Origin: Kangiellaceae bacterium
GTDB taxonomy: Bacteria > Pseudomonadota > Gammaproteobacteria > Enterobacterales > Kangiellaceae
Assembly (NCBI GenBank): GCA_026196875.1
Contig: JAPHTP010000013.1
Coordinates: 20,462-84,461 of the forward strand
Length of the DNA stretch: 64,000 bases
Direction: 5' to 3'
Shown piece after piece: positions 9,494 to 19,052 of this stretch. The stretch's first letter is position 1. Every line of letters begins with the position of its first letter. Below the pieces are notes generated by a model. That model was given only the letters and a program-made list of their open reading frames with translations. It did no database searches and was not told where the DNA came from. The translations under genes and the position numbers were made by a program.

Positions 9494-10312
9494 TTAAGCG
9501 GTTCGAGACAAAAGAGGCTCACTTTCTGGATCGTCGAGGGCACCCGAGTTGATTATTTTTTGATTAAGTAGCAAGGATGCTCTTCTCACCGCCAACGGAT
9601 TAAAGAAGCTACGCTCTTCATCTTTTTGATCTTCTTGGAAGTCTATTTTATCTTCGTCGTCAATTGCTTGAGCTTTGCGCTCCTCTTGAGCCGCTTGTAC
9701 TTCTTCCACGGCGACTTGCCTTATTTCAACTTTTGCTTCATCAGCAAGCCGGCCAGCTTTAGCAGCGACGATTCTATCTTGAGTTGAAGGATCGGCAGGT
9801 GCCAAAGCGGCACGCTGTATCTGGCCCATTTTAGTAAGCGTTGCTTCAGGAGTTGCTGCCTTACTAATATCAATCGCCACCTCTCCGGCTACAGCGTATC
9901 TTTGTCCATCGGGTCCGGTTTTAAAAGTCAGTTGTGGTGAACCGGCGAATGCTCCACCAACTGCAGCATGTGCGGCTTCGTGGGCTCTTACTTCTCGATC
10001 CCGGCTTCTTAACCCTTCAATTTCTTGTTTTTCTTGATTTTGCTGCTGTTGTTCCTGTCTCTCTTGCTGATTAGACTCCTGCTTGTCGTTAGCGGACTCC
10101 TCTTTAGACTGATTTTGATTAGCTTCTTTAGGTGACTCCTGGTTTACTCGTTGCTGTTCGTTAGAGTCGGTACTTGTTCGGGAATTGGGACTTTCAGCCG
10201 TTTTTGGAGGCTCGGTGACAGGGGTTTTATGCGCAACCTCGGTCGCTACCGCTTCGGTAGGAGGGTTTGCCGTATTAATCGGCAAGGCGACAGGTGCTGA
10301 AGCAACTAACAT
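9494..10312 (-). CDS. SprA-related putative metalloprotease
   Basis: A 272-residue protein with a low-complexity N-terminal half (Gln/Glu/Asn/Ser-rich, about residues 30-95) and a conserved core with a zinc-protease-like motif HEAAH (residues 111-115), then FKTGPDGQRYAVAGEVAID. This matches the SprA-related family often annotated as a putative metalloprotease. No signal peptide is evident; the N-terminus is short and Pro/Thr-rich. The neighbour 51 bp upstream is a small flagellar-rod-like protein on the same strand. Substrate and role are unknown; a structural or assembly function is possible. Confidence 0.8.
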   Translation of the reverse strand: MLVASAPVALPINTANPPTEAVATEVAHKTPVTEPPKTAESPNSRTSTDSNEQQRVNQESPKEANQNQSKEESANDKQESNQQERQEQQQQNQEKQEIEGLRSRDREVRAHEAAHAAVGGAFAGSPQLTFKTGPDGQRYAVAGEVAIDISKAATPEATLTKMGQIQRAALAPADPSTQDRIVAAKAGRLADEAKVEIRQVAVEEVQAAQEERKAQAIDDEDKIDFQEDQKDEERSFFNPLAVRRASLLLNQKIINSGALDDPESEPLLSRTA

Positions 10313-10363
10313 AAATAGCTAACCAATTACTAACCGGTAATTACAGTTAAATTCTTTAAACAA

Positions 10364-10612
10364 CTAAACTTCAATATCTAGCAAAGTTCCTACTAGATCT
10401 GATGCGGTTTCAATAACTCGCGCATTGGCTTTAGCACTAATTTCTGCTTCTTTTAAATTAACCAGGTTCTCGGCTAAGTCACTTTGATTAATGCTTTCGG
10501 TGGATGCATCAGTTACCGATTGAGACGCAATATTATGAGCGGCCTCGCTGGCACGCTGAGTCGCTTGTTGAAATCCTTGAAGACCAATATTTAAAGTACT
10601 ATCGACTTTCAT
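10364..10612 (-). CDS. Small flagellar rod/hook-like protein
   Basis: An 82-residue protein whose two ends resemble axial flagellar proteins. The N-terminal GLQGFQQATQRASEAAHNIA corresponds to the FlgB/FlgC-type N-terminal helix, and the C-terminal LVNLKEAEISAKANARVIET followed by LVGTLLDI matches the conserved rod/hook C-terminal helix. The central domain is missing, so it is a minimal coiled-coil protein. It may pair with the SprA-related gene downstream. No flagellar operon is visible, so a direct flagellar role is unproven. Confidence 0.7.
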   Translation of the reverse strand: MKVDSTLNIGLQGFQQATQRASEAAHNIASQSVTDASTESINQSDLAENLVNLKEAEISAKANARVIETASDLVGTLLDIEV

Positions 10613-10796
10613 TACCTACCTCTAGTATTAACGAAACTACAGCTGGATAAGTGGATTTCGGCGAATTACCTAGTCCATGTAGAAAGACCCAACTAATCGT
10701 AACTGTATTGTTGTTATCGGCTTCAAAAACCTGAAATTGAATAAATTTTGATCGATTTTAGTGTTTTGTAGTTAACTCTTTGTTTTTAAATACAAA

Positions 10797-10822
10797 AAAG
10801 GGGGAAATAAATTTCCCCCTTT
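10797..10822 (-). terminator. Rho-independent terminator of the M16 peptidase gene
   Basis: A 12-bp perfect stem (AAAGGGGGAAAT paired with ATTTCCCCCTTT) with a 2-base gap lies 33 bp downstream of the minus-strand gene's stop and is followed by a T run on that strand. Confidence 0.85.
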
Positions 10823-10854
10823 GCTAGATTAGCTTGGATTAAAGTCGAAAATTA

Positions 10855-13734
10855 CTATATCTCGTAATTCTCTACTTCATAACCTAACGCTTCCAATTGT
10901 GGTTTTAACACTTCTGAATTGCCTACCACTACAATGATCATCTCGTCTAATTTAAGGTGCTTTTTAGCCAGCGCATTGATTTCTTCAGCAGTTATAGATT
11001 CAACAATTTGCGAGCGTTGTTTAACAAAATCAGGAGTCAGATTGTGCTCAAGAATCTGGGCAAGAAAACCTAATTTAGCACGTGGTGTTTCGTATTTAAG
11101 AGCATCGCGTTGATTGATTGCATTGCGCATAAAGGCCAGCTCTTCTTGAGTGATCCCTTTTTCTGCGTAATGCTTAATCTCATTCACAAATTCAACTACC
11201 GACTTATCGGTAGCGTCAGCACGAACCTCAGCGCTAGCAATGTAAGCGCCAGCTAATTTATCACCAGTGAAATATGAACGAGCTCCATATGTATAGCCCT
11301 TATCTTCACGGAGGTTCAGGTTGATGCGACTGTTAAAAGCGCCGCCTAATGGGAAGTTCATTAAGTATGACTTGTAAAACTCACCAGTAATATCTTGCAC
11401 AATTCCTCGTTTACCAATACGGATAGCAGATTGCGCGGCATTGTCTTTATGCACCAGATAGACTTTGCCAGGCTTGGTATCCGGCATAGGTAAGGCAAGC
11501 TCAAGCTTAGAGCTTTCACCTTTCCATTCAGCTAAAGTTGAAATGCTCTTTACTACATCTTTTTGAGTAAGATCTGATACAACGATTAGTTGACCATTTT
11601 TAGGTTTGAAATGAGAAGTGTAAAATTTCTTGATATCTTCAAGCGCTAATTCGGCTAGGGTCTCTTCGGTACCTCCACCCGGCATCGCGCCGATATTGTT
11701 AGCATGCATTAACTGACGGAAAGCAGTTGCAGCCAAGTAACCAGCGTTCTTTTTGCTGTTTTTTACGCCTTGGATGCTATTATTTTTAACTCGGTCAAAA
11801 TCATTTTGCTCAAATGCAGGCTCAAGCAATTTTTCCTTTACCAATACTAAAGTTTTATCCAAGTGTTTTGTCAGGGCATTTACATTAATTTGCAAGTAAT
11901 GATCGGCGGATGAAATTGAAACTGAACTACCTAATTTTTGCAGTTCTTTACTCATATCCTCAGCGCTTCTTTTAGTTGTTGATTCGTTCAACATTCTAGC
12001 CAACAACGCCGCAGTGCCTGCTTTATCTTTTGCCTCGTAGTAGTGACCCGCAGGCACTTTTAGCAATAATGATGTCGTCGGGGTTTCTAATGATTGAGCC
12101 CCTAAAATTCGCACCCCATTTGCGAGGTCTTGTTGCCACATAGAAGGCACATCAACAGCCTTATTTGCGCCAGCTACAGGAATTTTACTTCGGTCGAAAC
12201 TATCTTTAGCTTTACGCAATTGTAATTCGTCTGCCGAAGTTGTTGACTCTTCAGCCAGCTTTCTCTCAGCAGGCATAAAATTATCTTTGGCCGCAATCAT
12301 TTCAGGCTTACCATTAGGAACGATACTCATAATAACCGCTGGTTTTCCTTTAATGTACTGCTCATATACACGCATTACATCGGCTTTAGTCACGTTTGCG
12401 TAACGTGCAATGTCCTGTTCAATATAATTTGGATTGCCAGTAAATGTTTGATTAGCTGCAAGTTGGCTGACCTTTCCTCGAACACTTTGCAAACCAAATA
12501 CAAATTGCGCTTCCATTTGTGCTTTAGCCTTTATCAAATCATCATCCTCAACACCACGCTTCTCAAACTCATTCAAAGTTTCGCGAATAATTTTTTCGAT
12601 ATCAGCCAATGATTTTCCCGAAGCAGGATGTGGTAACGCGAACATATTGAATGTACATGCAAGCTCGGCGCAAGGGTGGTTAACACTTGCTTGAACTGCA
12701 AATTGATTTTTTACCAAATTTTTATATAACAGCGACGTTTTTCCACCACCTAAAATTGACGATAACAAATCCAAAGGCGCTTCATCTGCGTGACGAACTT
12801 GAACGGTCGGATATGACATATATACCAACGGTAAATGAACGTTGTCCTCCATAGAGATATAGCGATCTTTATCAAGGGTTACCGGCGCTTTTTCGGGCAT
12901 AGTCACTTCTGGACCGCGTGGAATTGTTCCAAAATATTTAACGGCCAATTCGAGGGTTTGTTTAACATTGATATCACCGCCAATTGTAATTACCGCATTA
13001 TTTGGCCCATACCAACGAAGGAAGAATGCTTTTAAGTCGTTTACGTTTACTCGATTAAGGTCTTCCATATAACCAATTACAGGCCAAGAATATGGATGAC
13101 CGGCAGGATACATTGCTTGCGAAACTCTTTCGTACAAACGGCCATAAGGTCTGTTATCAACTCGTTGACCTCGCTCGTTCTTAACTGTCTCACGCTGAAC
13201 TTCAAACTTTTCCTGGGTTACCGCATCTACTAAGAAGCCCATACGGTCAGCTTCCAACCAAAGCATTTTTTCCAACTGGTTAGCAGGAACAGTTTGAAAG
13301 TAGTTGGTACGATCAGTGTTAGTGGTCCCGTTCATGGTGCCACCGGCTTCGGTAACTAACTTAAAGTGTTGTTCGTCGGCAACATGTTCAGATCCTTGGA
13401 ACATCATATGTTCAAAAAAATGAGCAAATCCTGATTTACCGAGTTCTTCTCTACCTGAACCGACATGGTAAGTCACATCAACGTGAACTAAAGGATCAGA
13501 GCTGTCTTCATGTAAAATTACCGTCAAACCATTATCTAATTCGTATTTTTTATATGGAATTAGCGTTTTGCCCGCTTGAGGCTTTACTTCTTCAATAAAA
13601 GTTGTTCCCTTTACTTGAATCGGTTGCTGGGCGACTGCCGGTGCTTTTTCCGTCGCCGTTTCGTTGCTCTCCTCAGCCTGTTGACTACAACCTGCTATAG
13701 ACAGGGCTAGCAGTGGTATCATCCAGTTTTTCAA
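10855..13734 (-). CDS. M16-family zinc metallopeptidase, lipoprotein
   Basis: A 959-residue protein with a lipoprotein signal (MKNWMIPLLALSIAGC; Cys16 would be lipidated), so it is probably anchored to an envelope membrane facing the periplasm. It has two tandem M16 halves. The first carries the inverted zinc motif HFFEH (residues 105-109) and a downstream glutamate region (EVQRETVKNERGQRVDN). The second (from about 530) lacks a zinc motif and is the inactive partner half. The family degrades peptides in a clamshell chamber. A perfect-hairpin terminator follows. No co-transcribed partner is seen, so it is probably monocistronic. Confidence 0.93.
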   Translation of the reverse strand: MKNWMIPLLALSIAGCSQQAEESNETATEKAPAVAQQPIQVKGTTFIEEVKPQAGKTLIPYKKYELDNGLTVILHEDSSDPLVHVDVTYHVGSGREELGKSGFAHFFEHMMFQGSEHVADEQHFKLVTEAGGTMNGTTNTDRTNYFQTVPANQLEKMLWLEADRMGFLVDAVTQEKFEVQRETVKNERGQRVDNRPYGRLYERVSQAMYPAGHPYSWPVIGYMEDLNRVNVNDLKAFFLRWYGPNNAVITIGGDINVKQTLELAVKYFGTIPRGPEVTMPEKAPVTLDKDRYISMEDNVHLPLVYMSYPTVQVRHADEAPLDLLSSILGGGKTSLLYKNLVKNQFAVQASVNHPCAELACTFNMFALPHPASGKSLADIEKIIRETLNEFEKRGVEDDDLIKAKAQMEAQFVFGLQSVRGKVSQLAANQTFTGNPNYIEQDIARYANVTKADVMRVYEQYIKGKPAVIMSIVPNGKPEMIAAKDNFMPAERKLAEESTTSADELQLRKAKDSFDRSKIPVAGANKAVDVPSMWQQDLANGVRILGAQSLETPTTSLLLKVPAGHYYEAKDKAGTAALLARMLNESTTKRSAEDMSKELQKLGSSVSISSADHYLQINVNALTKHLDKTLVLVKEKLLEPAFEQNDFDRVKNNSIQGVKNSKKNAGYLAATAFRQLMHANNIGAMPGGGTEETLAELALEDIKKFYTSHFKPKNGQLIVVSDLTQKDVVKSISTLAEWKGESSKLELALPMPDTKPGKVYLVHKDNAAQSAIRIGKRGIVQDITGEFYKSYLMNFPLGGAFNSRINLNLREDKGYTYGARSYFTGDKLAGAYIASAEVRADATDKSVVEFVNEIKHYAEKGITQEELAFMRNAINQRDALKYETPRAKLGFLAQILEHNLTPDFVKQRSQIVESITAEEINALAKKHLKLDEMIIVVVGNSEVLKPQLEALGYEVENYEI

Positions 13735-13978
13735 TATAATTCTCCTGTTAGTCGCGGCTAAAAAAACCGCTCTTATAATTAACTATTACTAATTACTTTT
13801 AATTATTTTGTTTTAATTGTGTTCAATTTTAGGTGCGCTATTTTAGCGCGTCTTATAATAATTAATGCGGCATTATTAACAATTTACTTATGCTGCTGGG
13901 GTTTAATGTATCGCTACACAAGCTAAAAATTGAGCAATCTACATTAACTTACTCAGCTTTGACCTACATAGCTTTGAC

Positions 13979-14341
13979 TTACATAACGAGTATCACCGTC
14001 CATACAGCAACCAGTAAAACCAAGCACACAAACACTAATGCCGAGCCAATATCCTTAGCTCTTCCCGACAATTCATGGTGTTCATCGCTAATTCTGTCAA
14101 CCGCCGCTTCTATTGCTGAGTTTGTTAGTTCAGCGGCAACCACTAAAAACAACGGCAAAATCATCCACAAAAATTCGTATTTATTTTGTGCTAGATAAAA
14201 TGCCAGAGGAATGCCGACAACGGCTAACATAATCTCTTGTCTAAATGCCGCTTCATTTTTCCAGGCGGCACGAAACCCCTTAAAAGAATAACCGGTTGCG
14301 TCGATTATTCTCGCTATACCAGTTTTACCGGGCTTAGCCAT
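13979..14341 (-). CDS. dgkA: Diacylglycerol kinase (integral membrane)
   Basis: A 120-residue protein with three predicted helices and the DgkA signature: KNEAAFRQE near residues 28-36, then a region with ELTNSAIEAAVDRIS carrying the catalytic glutamate. It phosphorylates diacylglycerol to phosphatidate, recycling lipid left by periplasmic glucan or lipid A modification. The ATG begins 1 bp after the stop of the upstream amidohydrolase gene, so translation is probably coupled. Confidence 0.95.
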   Translation of the reverse strand: MAKPGKTGIARIIDATGYSFKGFRAAWKNEAAFRQEIMLAVVGIPLAFYLAQNKYEFLWMILPLFLVVAAELTNSAIEAAVDRISDEHHELSGRAKDIGSALVFVCLVLLVAVWTVILVM

Positions 14342-14342
14342 A

Positions 14343-15899
14343 CTATTGTTTTTCCTTCTCTACCTTTACAATTTGGCGTACATCTTCGAGCAATTTTTTG
14401 GCATCGAAGACGATTCCATCTTTGATTGTATATTTTACTCCGCCAACCGTGACCGGTTTATTATCATCGTCAAGCTTTACGTGGCCAGTACCATAAAGTG
14501 TCTTAAAATTGTGAATTGGATTTTCTTTGACAATGACAAGATCTGCCAACTTGCCCACGGCAACAGAACCAATTTGGTCATCCATTCCGAGAGCTTCGGC
14601 CCCATTGATGGTTGCGGATTTAATAACCTCTAAAGGATGGAATCCAGCTTCCTGCAATAGTTCCAATTCACGAATATAACCGAAACCATAAGTCTTGTAG
14701 ATATAGCCCGAATCACTTCCAGTCGTTACACGTCCACCATGGTTTTTAAAGTCATTTAAAAACGTCATCCATCTTCGATAATTTTTCTTCCAGTTAATTT
14801 CATCTTGAGTGGTCCAGTCGAACCAATAGGAACCATGAGCATAACGACTCGCTTGGAAAAACTTCCACAATCCGGGAAGCGTATATTCATGATGCCAATC
14901 TGCATTTCTTTCACGCATTAAGTCACGACTTGCTTCATAGATTGTCATGGTGGGATTAATAGTGAAATCCAAACCGATTAGCTCATCTCTCACCGCGTTC
15001 CATTTCACACTTCCAGGCTTGGCCGCTTGCAGCCACAACTTGCCGGCTTCACCAAAGCGATGTTGCTCATTATTGTAGTTATAATCTAGTGGATAATTTT
15101 GAATGACTTTGTCAGTGAACATCGCTTCCGGCAAGCCATACCAATGTTCCATGCTCGTCAGTCCCATGCGGGCACTATCTAAAGCGTTCAAATGTACAAC
15201 ATCGAGTTGAGCATGATGCATCATGGTTTTTAAACCGCGCTTATCTGCTTCTTCGATTGCGGCTTGAAAAATATCAGGGTGTGTGCCAAAAAATTTTATA
15301 CCTCTCGCGCCTTGCTTGGCAATTTTCTTAACCCAACTTTTGGCCTCTGAGGCCGACTCAATTGGGCCTTTATTACCTAAGCCAAAACCAAAGTAAGGAA
15401 TAATTCGAGGTGCACTAATCTGATTTTTATTACTCTTTTTTACATGGTCTAAGACAAACTTTGCACCGTTAAAACTACCAGGTTCTCTAACTGTTGTGAT
15501 GCCATGGGCCAACCAAAGTTTAAGGGTATATTCTGCAGTTGTAATTTGATGATCACCACCAATATGCCCATGCATATCGACAAAACCTGGTAAAACATAA
15601 TGTCCCTCGATGTCGATAACCTTATCGTCAGGCCCTGCTAGTGGGCGTTTAGCAACGATCGGGACACCGGGGTTGCCTACGTTTTGAATTTTTACTATTC
15701 GGTTATTTTCAATGACGATATCAACCGGGCCACGTGGCGGAGCACCTTCGCCGTTAATCAAAATCCCACCGCGTAAGATCAGTTTCTCAAAAGGCCCTTC
15801 CCCCCTTTGCCTTTCCGGAGCACTTTTGGGCGCGGCGAGTATACTTGTTGAGAAAATCAGTACGAAAAGTAAAGTGCTAAGCTTTATTAATTTGTTCAT
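14343..15899 (-). CDS. Secreted amidohydrolase-family enzyme
   Basis: A 518-residue metal-dependent hydrolase with a signal peptide (ending near STSILAAPKS). It has the amidohydrolase barrel: HGH metal ligands at residues 110-112 (GFVDMHGHIGGDH), later histidines in TMMHHAQLD and TSMEHWYG, a catalytic Asp in TTGSDSGYIY, and a C-terminal GSVAVGKLADLVIVKENP strand typical of imidazolonepropionase/dipeptidase-like members. The substrate is unknown. Its start overlaps the stop of the SRPBCC-like gene upstream by 4 bp, and dgkA follows by 1 bp, so the three form an operon. Confidence 0.88.
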   Translation of the reverse strand: MNKLIKLSTLLFVLIFSTSILAAPKSAPERQRGEGPFEKLILRGGILINGEGAPPRGPVDIVIENNRIVKIQNVGNPGVPIVAKRPLAGPDDKVIDIEGHYVLPGFVDMHGHIGGDHQITTAEYTLKLWLAHGITTVREPGSFNGAKFVLDHVKKSNKNQISAPRIIPYFGFGLGNKGPIESASEAKSWVKKIAKQGARGIKFFGTHPDIFQAAIEEADKRGLKTMMHHAQLDVVHLNALDSARMGLTSMEHWYGLPEAMFTDKVIQNYPLDYNYNNEQHRFGEAGKLWLQAAKPGSVKWNAVRDELIGLDFTINPTMTIYEASRDLMRERNADWHHEYTLPGLWKFFQASRYAHGSYWFDWTTQDEINWKKNYRRWMTFLNDFKNHGGRVTTGSDSGYIYKTYGFGYIRELELLQEAGFHPLEVIKSATINGAEALGMDDQIGSVAVGKLADLVIVKENPIHNFKTLYGTGHVKLDDDNKPVTVGGVKYTIKDGIVFDAKKLLEDVRQIVKVEKEKQ

Positions 15900-16453
15900 T
15901 GTTCTTCTGCCTTAGACTTCAATCGAGACACTTGTTCTGCAATTACTTGATCAACCGGCTTATCCCAACCATTTAATCTATCACCGGAACTTGCAACCGA
16001 GTATGAAACACTGAGCTCCATTTTGTCTTTATCCAACGCTTTAAAGTTAAACTCTAATACACCATCAACAGGCAGCGATTGCAATGGCCCCAAGCCACCG
16101 ACAAATCGAGCCTTTTTATTGGGCTGATAGAAAACCCAATCCATATGACGAACCGAACCGCCACTTGCTAGCTTTTCACAAAAACAGTGTTCGCTTTTTA
16201 AGTCTAGATACAGATTGTTGCTGTCACCGGAATAGGTATGGTCGGGATGCCACCAGCTGGAAATGTTTTCGAATGTCGATTTAAGTTTGTCCTGACTGGC
16301 TTTGATTTCGACTTTGAATTTTAGGTCAAAATTATTTGCGTCGGAAGAAACGATTTCCGCCTGGACAAAATGGGAAGCAACCCCAGAGTACAGAACAAGA
16401 GAAAAAATTAACAGAATTTTTGAACCCAAGATATAACCAAGTCTTTTTATCAT
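15896..16453 (-). CDS. Secreted SRPBCC-like protein
   Basis: A 185-residue protein with an N-terminal signal peptide (cleavage near HFVQAEI). The mature part begins KFKVEIKASQDKLKSTFENI and contains ISSWWHPDHTYSG, typical of START/SRPBCC-fold proteins whose first helix-strand unit reads like an AHSA1 or polyketide-cyclase domain. Such folds hold hydrophobic ligands. It overlaps the next gene (amidohydrolase) by 4 bp, suggesting a coupled function, perhaps binding the substrate or product. Function unknown; fold assignment is by pattern only. Confidence 0.65.
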   Translation of the reverse strand: MIKRLGYILGSKILLIFSLVLYSGVASHFVQAEIVSSDANNFDLKFKVEIKASQDKLKSTFENISSWWHPDHTYSGDSNNLYLDLKSEHCFCEKLASGGSVRHMDWVFYQPNKKARFVGGLGPLQSLPVDGVLEFNFKALDKDKMELSVSYSVASSGDRLNGWDKPVDQVIAEQVSRLKSKAEEQ

Positions 16454-16516
16454 TTTAGTTTTCTCCCTAGAATCTCTATTTAATTTTATTTGGAATTGCT
16501 CGAATAACTAAACTAA

Positions 16517-17353
16517 CTATTTTTCTTCTATCAATCGTATTCCACTCTTTTCAATTACTATTTTTCTTTGTTTGTACAGAGCGCCCAGTTCGGCTTTAAA
16601 TACTTTTTTACTCACACCAAACTCTTGGTAGATTAGCTCAGGAGGGCTTTTGTCGTTTAGACTTGAGTGTCCCCTATTAGCTTCGAGTTTCTGAATAATT
16701 TTTTCTGCAAGCGATTCATTTTTTGAGTAGCCGGGCTGCTTAAGTGTGATATCCAACTTTTTATCCTGACGGACTTTTTTGACAAATCCCTTTAGGCTTT
16801 GGCCATAACGAAGTTCACGAAATATGTCCTCGTTATGCAATACTCCCCAGAACTTTTTATTTACGATCATTTTGTAGCCTAAATCCGTTTCATCGCCAAC
16901 CACTAAGTTGACGGCATCGCCATTTTTAAGACCGTTGCTCTCAGCTTTAATCACCTGATTTAGCTTTGTAGAAGCACACACTCTCCCGGTATTGTCCTCA
17001 TAGACATGTACAATATGAAACTCGCCCACCGCCATACGTTGAGTTTGTTGGCCGAAAGGCACAAACAGATCTTTCGGTAAGCCCCAGTCCAAAAACGCGC
17101 CTACCTGACTGACCGAAACCACCTTTAAACAAGCTACGCCTCCCAACTCTACCCGAGGCCGTTTGGTCGTCGCCACAACTTCATCATGGGAATCTCGATA
17201 GAGAAAGACCTGGATTTTATCGCCTGCTTCACAATGTTTGGGAGTTTGCGCGGCAGGTAAAAAAACCTGGCCAAAATTCCCGCCGTGTAGAAATGTTCCA
17301 CGGGCTGTTTTCTGGAGTATTTTAAGGAAATTAAATTGCCCGATTTTTGCCAT
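16517..17353 (-). CDS. S1-domain RNA-binding protein, CvfB/YitL family
   Basis: A 278-residue cytoplasmic protein of CvfB size. It has tandem S1-like OB folds, including VSQVGAFLDWGLPKDLFVPF near residues 82-101, and a C-terminal winged-helix region (SPPELIYQEFGVSKKVFKAE, residues 238-257). CvfB-type proteins bind RNA and influence virulence or stress gene expression in Gram-positive bacteria; the role of proteobacterial relatives is poorly known. It lies 71 bp downstream in the opposite sense of expression order from the SRPBCC operon (same strand, upstream of it). Confidence 0.85.
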   Translation of the reverse strand: MAKIGQFNFLKILQKTARGTFLHGGNFGQVFLPAAQTPKHCEAGDKIQVFLYRDSHDEVVATTKRPRVELGGVACLKVVSVSQVGAFLDWGLPKDLFVPFGQQTQRMAVGEFHIVHVYEDNTGRVCASTKLNQVIKAESNGLKNGDAVNLVVGDETDLGYKMIVNKKFWGVLHNEDIFRELRYGQSLKGFVKKVRQDKKLDITLKQPGYSKNESLAEKIIQKLEANRGHSSLNDKSPPELIYQEFGVSKKVFKAELGALYKQRKIVIEKSGIRLIEEK

Positions 17354-17424
17354 GTAAATAGAATCCGGTGCTGAATATAGGCATTTTTCTGTCAGGCTCA
17401 GTTACGAACCCCAACAAAACCTGC

Positions 17425-18138
17425 CTATAAGGTTAAAAACTCGCCGATTCTAACATAATCGCAGGCAATTTCGGTTAAAGATTGAGATTGATTTTTTACT
17501 CGTCCGTTTGGCGTTAACCAAGGTATCTCGGCCACTAAAGGACAATCCAATGATTTCTTGAGTGTGTGGATATTAGCTTGTTGCTCCAGCATGTTTGGAT
17601 CAATGTGATTGGCGACCCAACCGACCAATTTCAATCCAGAGCTTTTGATTACTTGCTGAGTCAATAATGCATGATTGATGCACCCGAGTTTAAGTCCAAC
17701 GACCAATAGTACATCAAGTTGCTCGGCTGTTGCATAGTCTGCCAGGGTCTGTTGCTCGTTTAACGGGACCAACCACCCGCCAGCCCCTTCTACTAAAATA
17801 AATTCGGCAGCTTCTGAGTCTAATTTGATTAATTCTTGTAACCTACCCACATTTAAATCCACAGACTCTTGCTGAGCAGCAATATGCGGCGCGATCGGTG
17901 ACTTTAATGCAATTGGATTAACGCTTTGGTATTCAACTTGAGTATCGAGCACTTGAATGATTGCCCGCGCATCTTCATTACTCCATTTTCCATTAATCAA
18001 CTCGCAACCAGCGGCAACAGGCTTATAAGCCATAACCTTTTTACCAGTCTTTTTTAAAGCTCGAATCAAGGCCACCGTGAAAAAAGTTTTACCAACTTCT
18101 GTATCGGTGCCTGTTATAAAAATCTTTTGTTGTCGCAT
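17425..18138 (-). CDS. bioD: Dethiobiotin synthetase
   Basis: A 237-residue ATP-dependent carboxylase that closes the ureido ring of 7,8-diaminopelargonate. The P-loop is FITGTDTEVGKTFFTVAL (residues 6-23), and the switch/substrate motif is EFILVEGAGGWLVPLN (near 115). Length matches E. coli BioD (225). It is the last gene of the bioB-F-H-C-D set, 53 bp after bioC. bioA is not in the window, so the diaminopelargonate step must be encoded elsewhere. Confidence 0.95.
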   Translation of the reverse strand: MRQQKIFITGTDTEVGKTFFTVALIRALKKTGKKVMAYKPVAAGCELINGKWSNEDARAIIQVLDTQVEYQSVNPIALKSPIAPHIAAQQESVDLNVGRLQELIKLDSEAAEFILVEGAGGWLVPLNEQQTLADYATAEQLDVLLVVGLKLGCINHALLTQQVIKSSGLKLVGWVANHIDPNMLEQQANIHTLKKSLDCPLVAEIPWLTPNGRVKNQSQSLTEIACDYVRIGEFLTL

Positions 18139-18191
18139 AATTCAATTACTAATTTAAAACCTGCCATCAAGGCTTGCTGCTATCCATTACC

Positions 18192-19052
18192 CTATTCTTC
18201 ACGTCCTTTAGCAGGTTGAATCTCTACATCGTGGGTATGATAGTCTTTTTGAGGCTGACCTTCTCTTTTCCAGGCGTGTCCATAAACAACTTCGTAGGTT
18301 GCGGGAAGTTGACCGTCTTGCCAACGAAATTTCTCATATTCTGTTTTTAGTAGATTAAACTTCTTTTTTCCTAGCATGCCACGCGGGCGTTGACTATCCA
18401 GATTATGCGCGCCTATACCTTTAAGATCTTTCATCAGCCCCTTAATCGTTTTGTAAGTGAGGGTTATAACATCCCGGTCCATTACGGTATTTTCAAAACT
18501 GGCATTAAACACCGCATCACCGACAATATGCATATCAACAAACTCATTGACATGTACTTGCTCGTCAACCCCGCGCCAGCTTTCTCGCAGCTCCATCAAC
18601 GTATCCGGGCCAAGGGTTGAGAAGATCAATAGACCACCGGGTTTAAGCACTCGATGCAGCTCGGTAAATGTTTTATTGAGGTCTGGCACCCATTGGATTG
18701 TGAGGTTCGAAAAAACCAAATCGAATTGGTTGTCTTCAAACGGCAAATTGTCAATGTCCGCCACCTGATAATCAATTTTTCTAAATAAGCTTTGTTGCTT
18801 ACTCGCTTTTTCGATCATTCCCGGCGCGATATCTACGGCTGTTATTTTCGCTTTGGAATAATCTTGTTTAAGTTGGCGACTACAAAAGCCGGTACCACAT
18901 CCAGCATCCAAAATTTTCTTTGGATTCAATCGCATATATCCGAGTCTCTCGAAAGTTCGACTTGCAACTTCGTTCTGCAAAAACGCAAATTCATCATAAG
19001 TGTCGGCAGCTTGACTAAAAGACTGGGCGATCAAGCTTTTATCAATAGACAT
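18192..19052 (-). CDS. bioC: Malonyl-ACP O-methyltransferase
   Basis: A 286-residue class-I SAM methyltransferase. Motif I reads KILDAGCGTGFCSRQL (near residue 45) and the post-motif region DNQFDLVFSNLTIQWVPD. BioC methylates malonyl-ACP so fatty-acid enzymes can build the pimeloyl chain. Identity rests on fold plus position between bioH and bioD. Its ATG shares one base with the bioH stop (TAATG), so translation is coupled. The C-terminus is slightly longer than in E. coli (251 residues). Confidence 0.93.
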   Translation of the reverse strand: MSIDKSLIAQSFSQAADTYDEFAFLQNEVASRTFERLGYMRLNPKKILDAGCGTGFCSRQLKQDYSKAKITAVDIAPGMIEKASKQQSLFRKIDYQVADIDNLPFEDNQFDLVFSNLTIQWVPDLNKTFTELHRVLKPGGLLIFSTLGPDTLMELRESWRGVDEQVHVNEFVDMHIVGDAVFNASFENTVMDRDVITLTYKTIKGLMKDLKGIGAHNLDSQRPRGMLGKKKFNLLKTEYEKFRWQDGQLPATYEVVYGHAWKREGQPQKDYHTHDVEIQPAKGREE

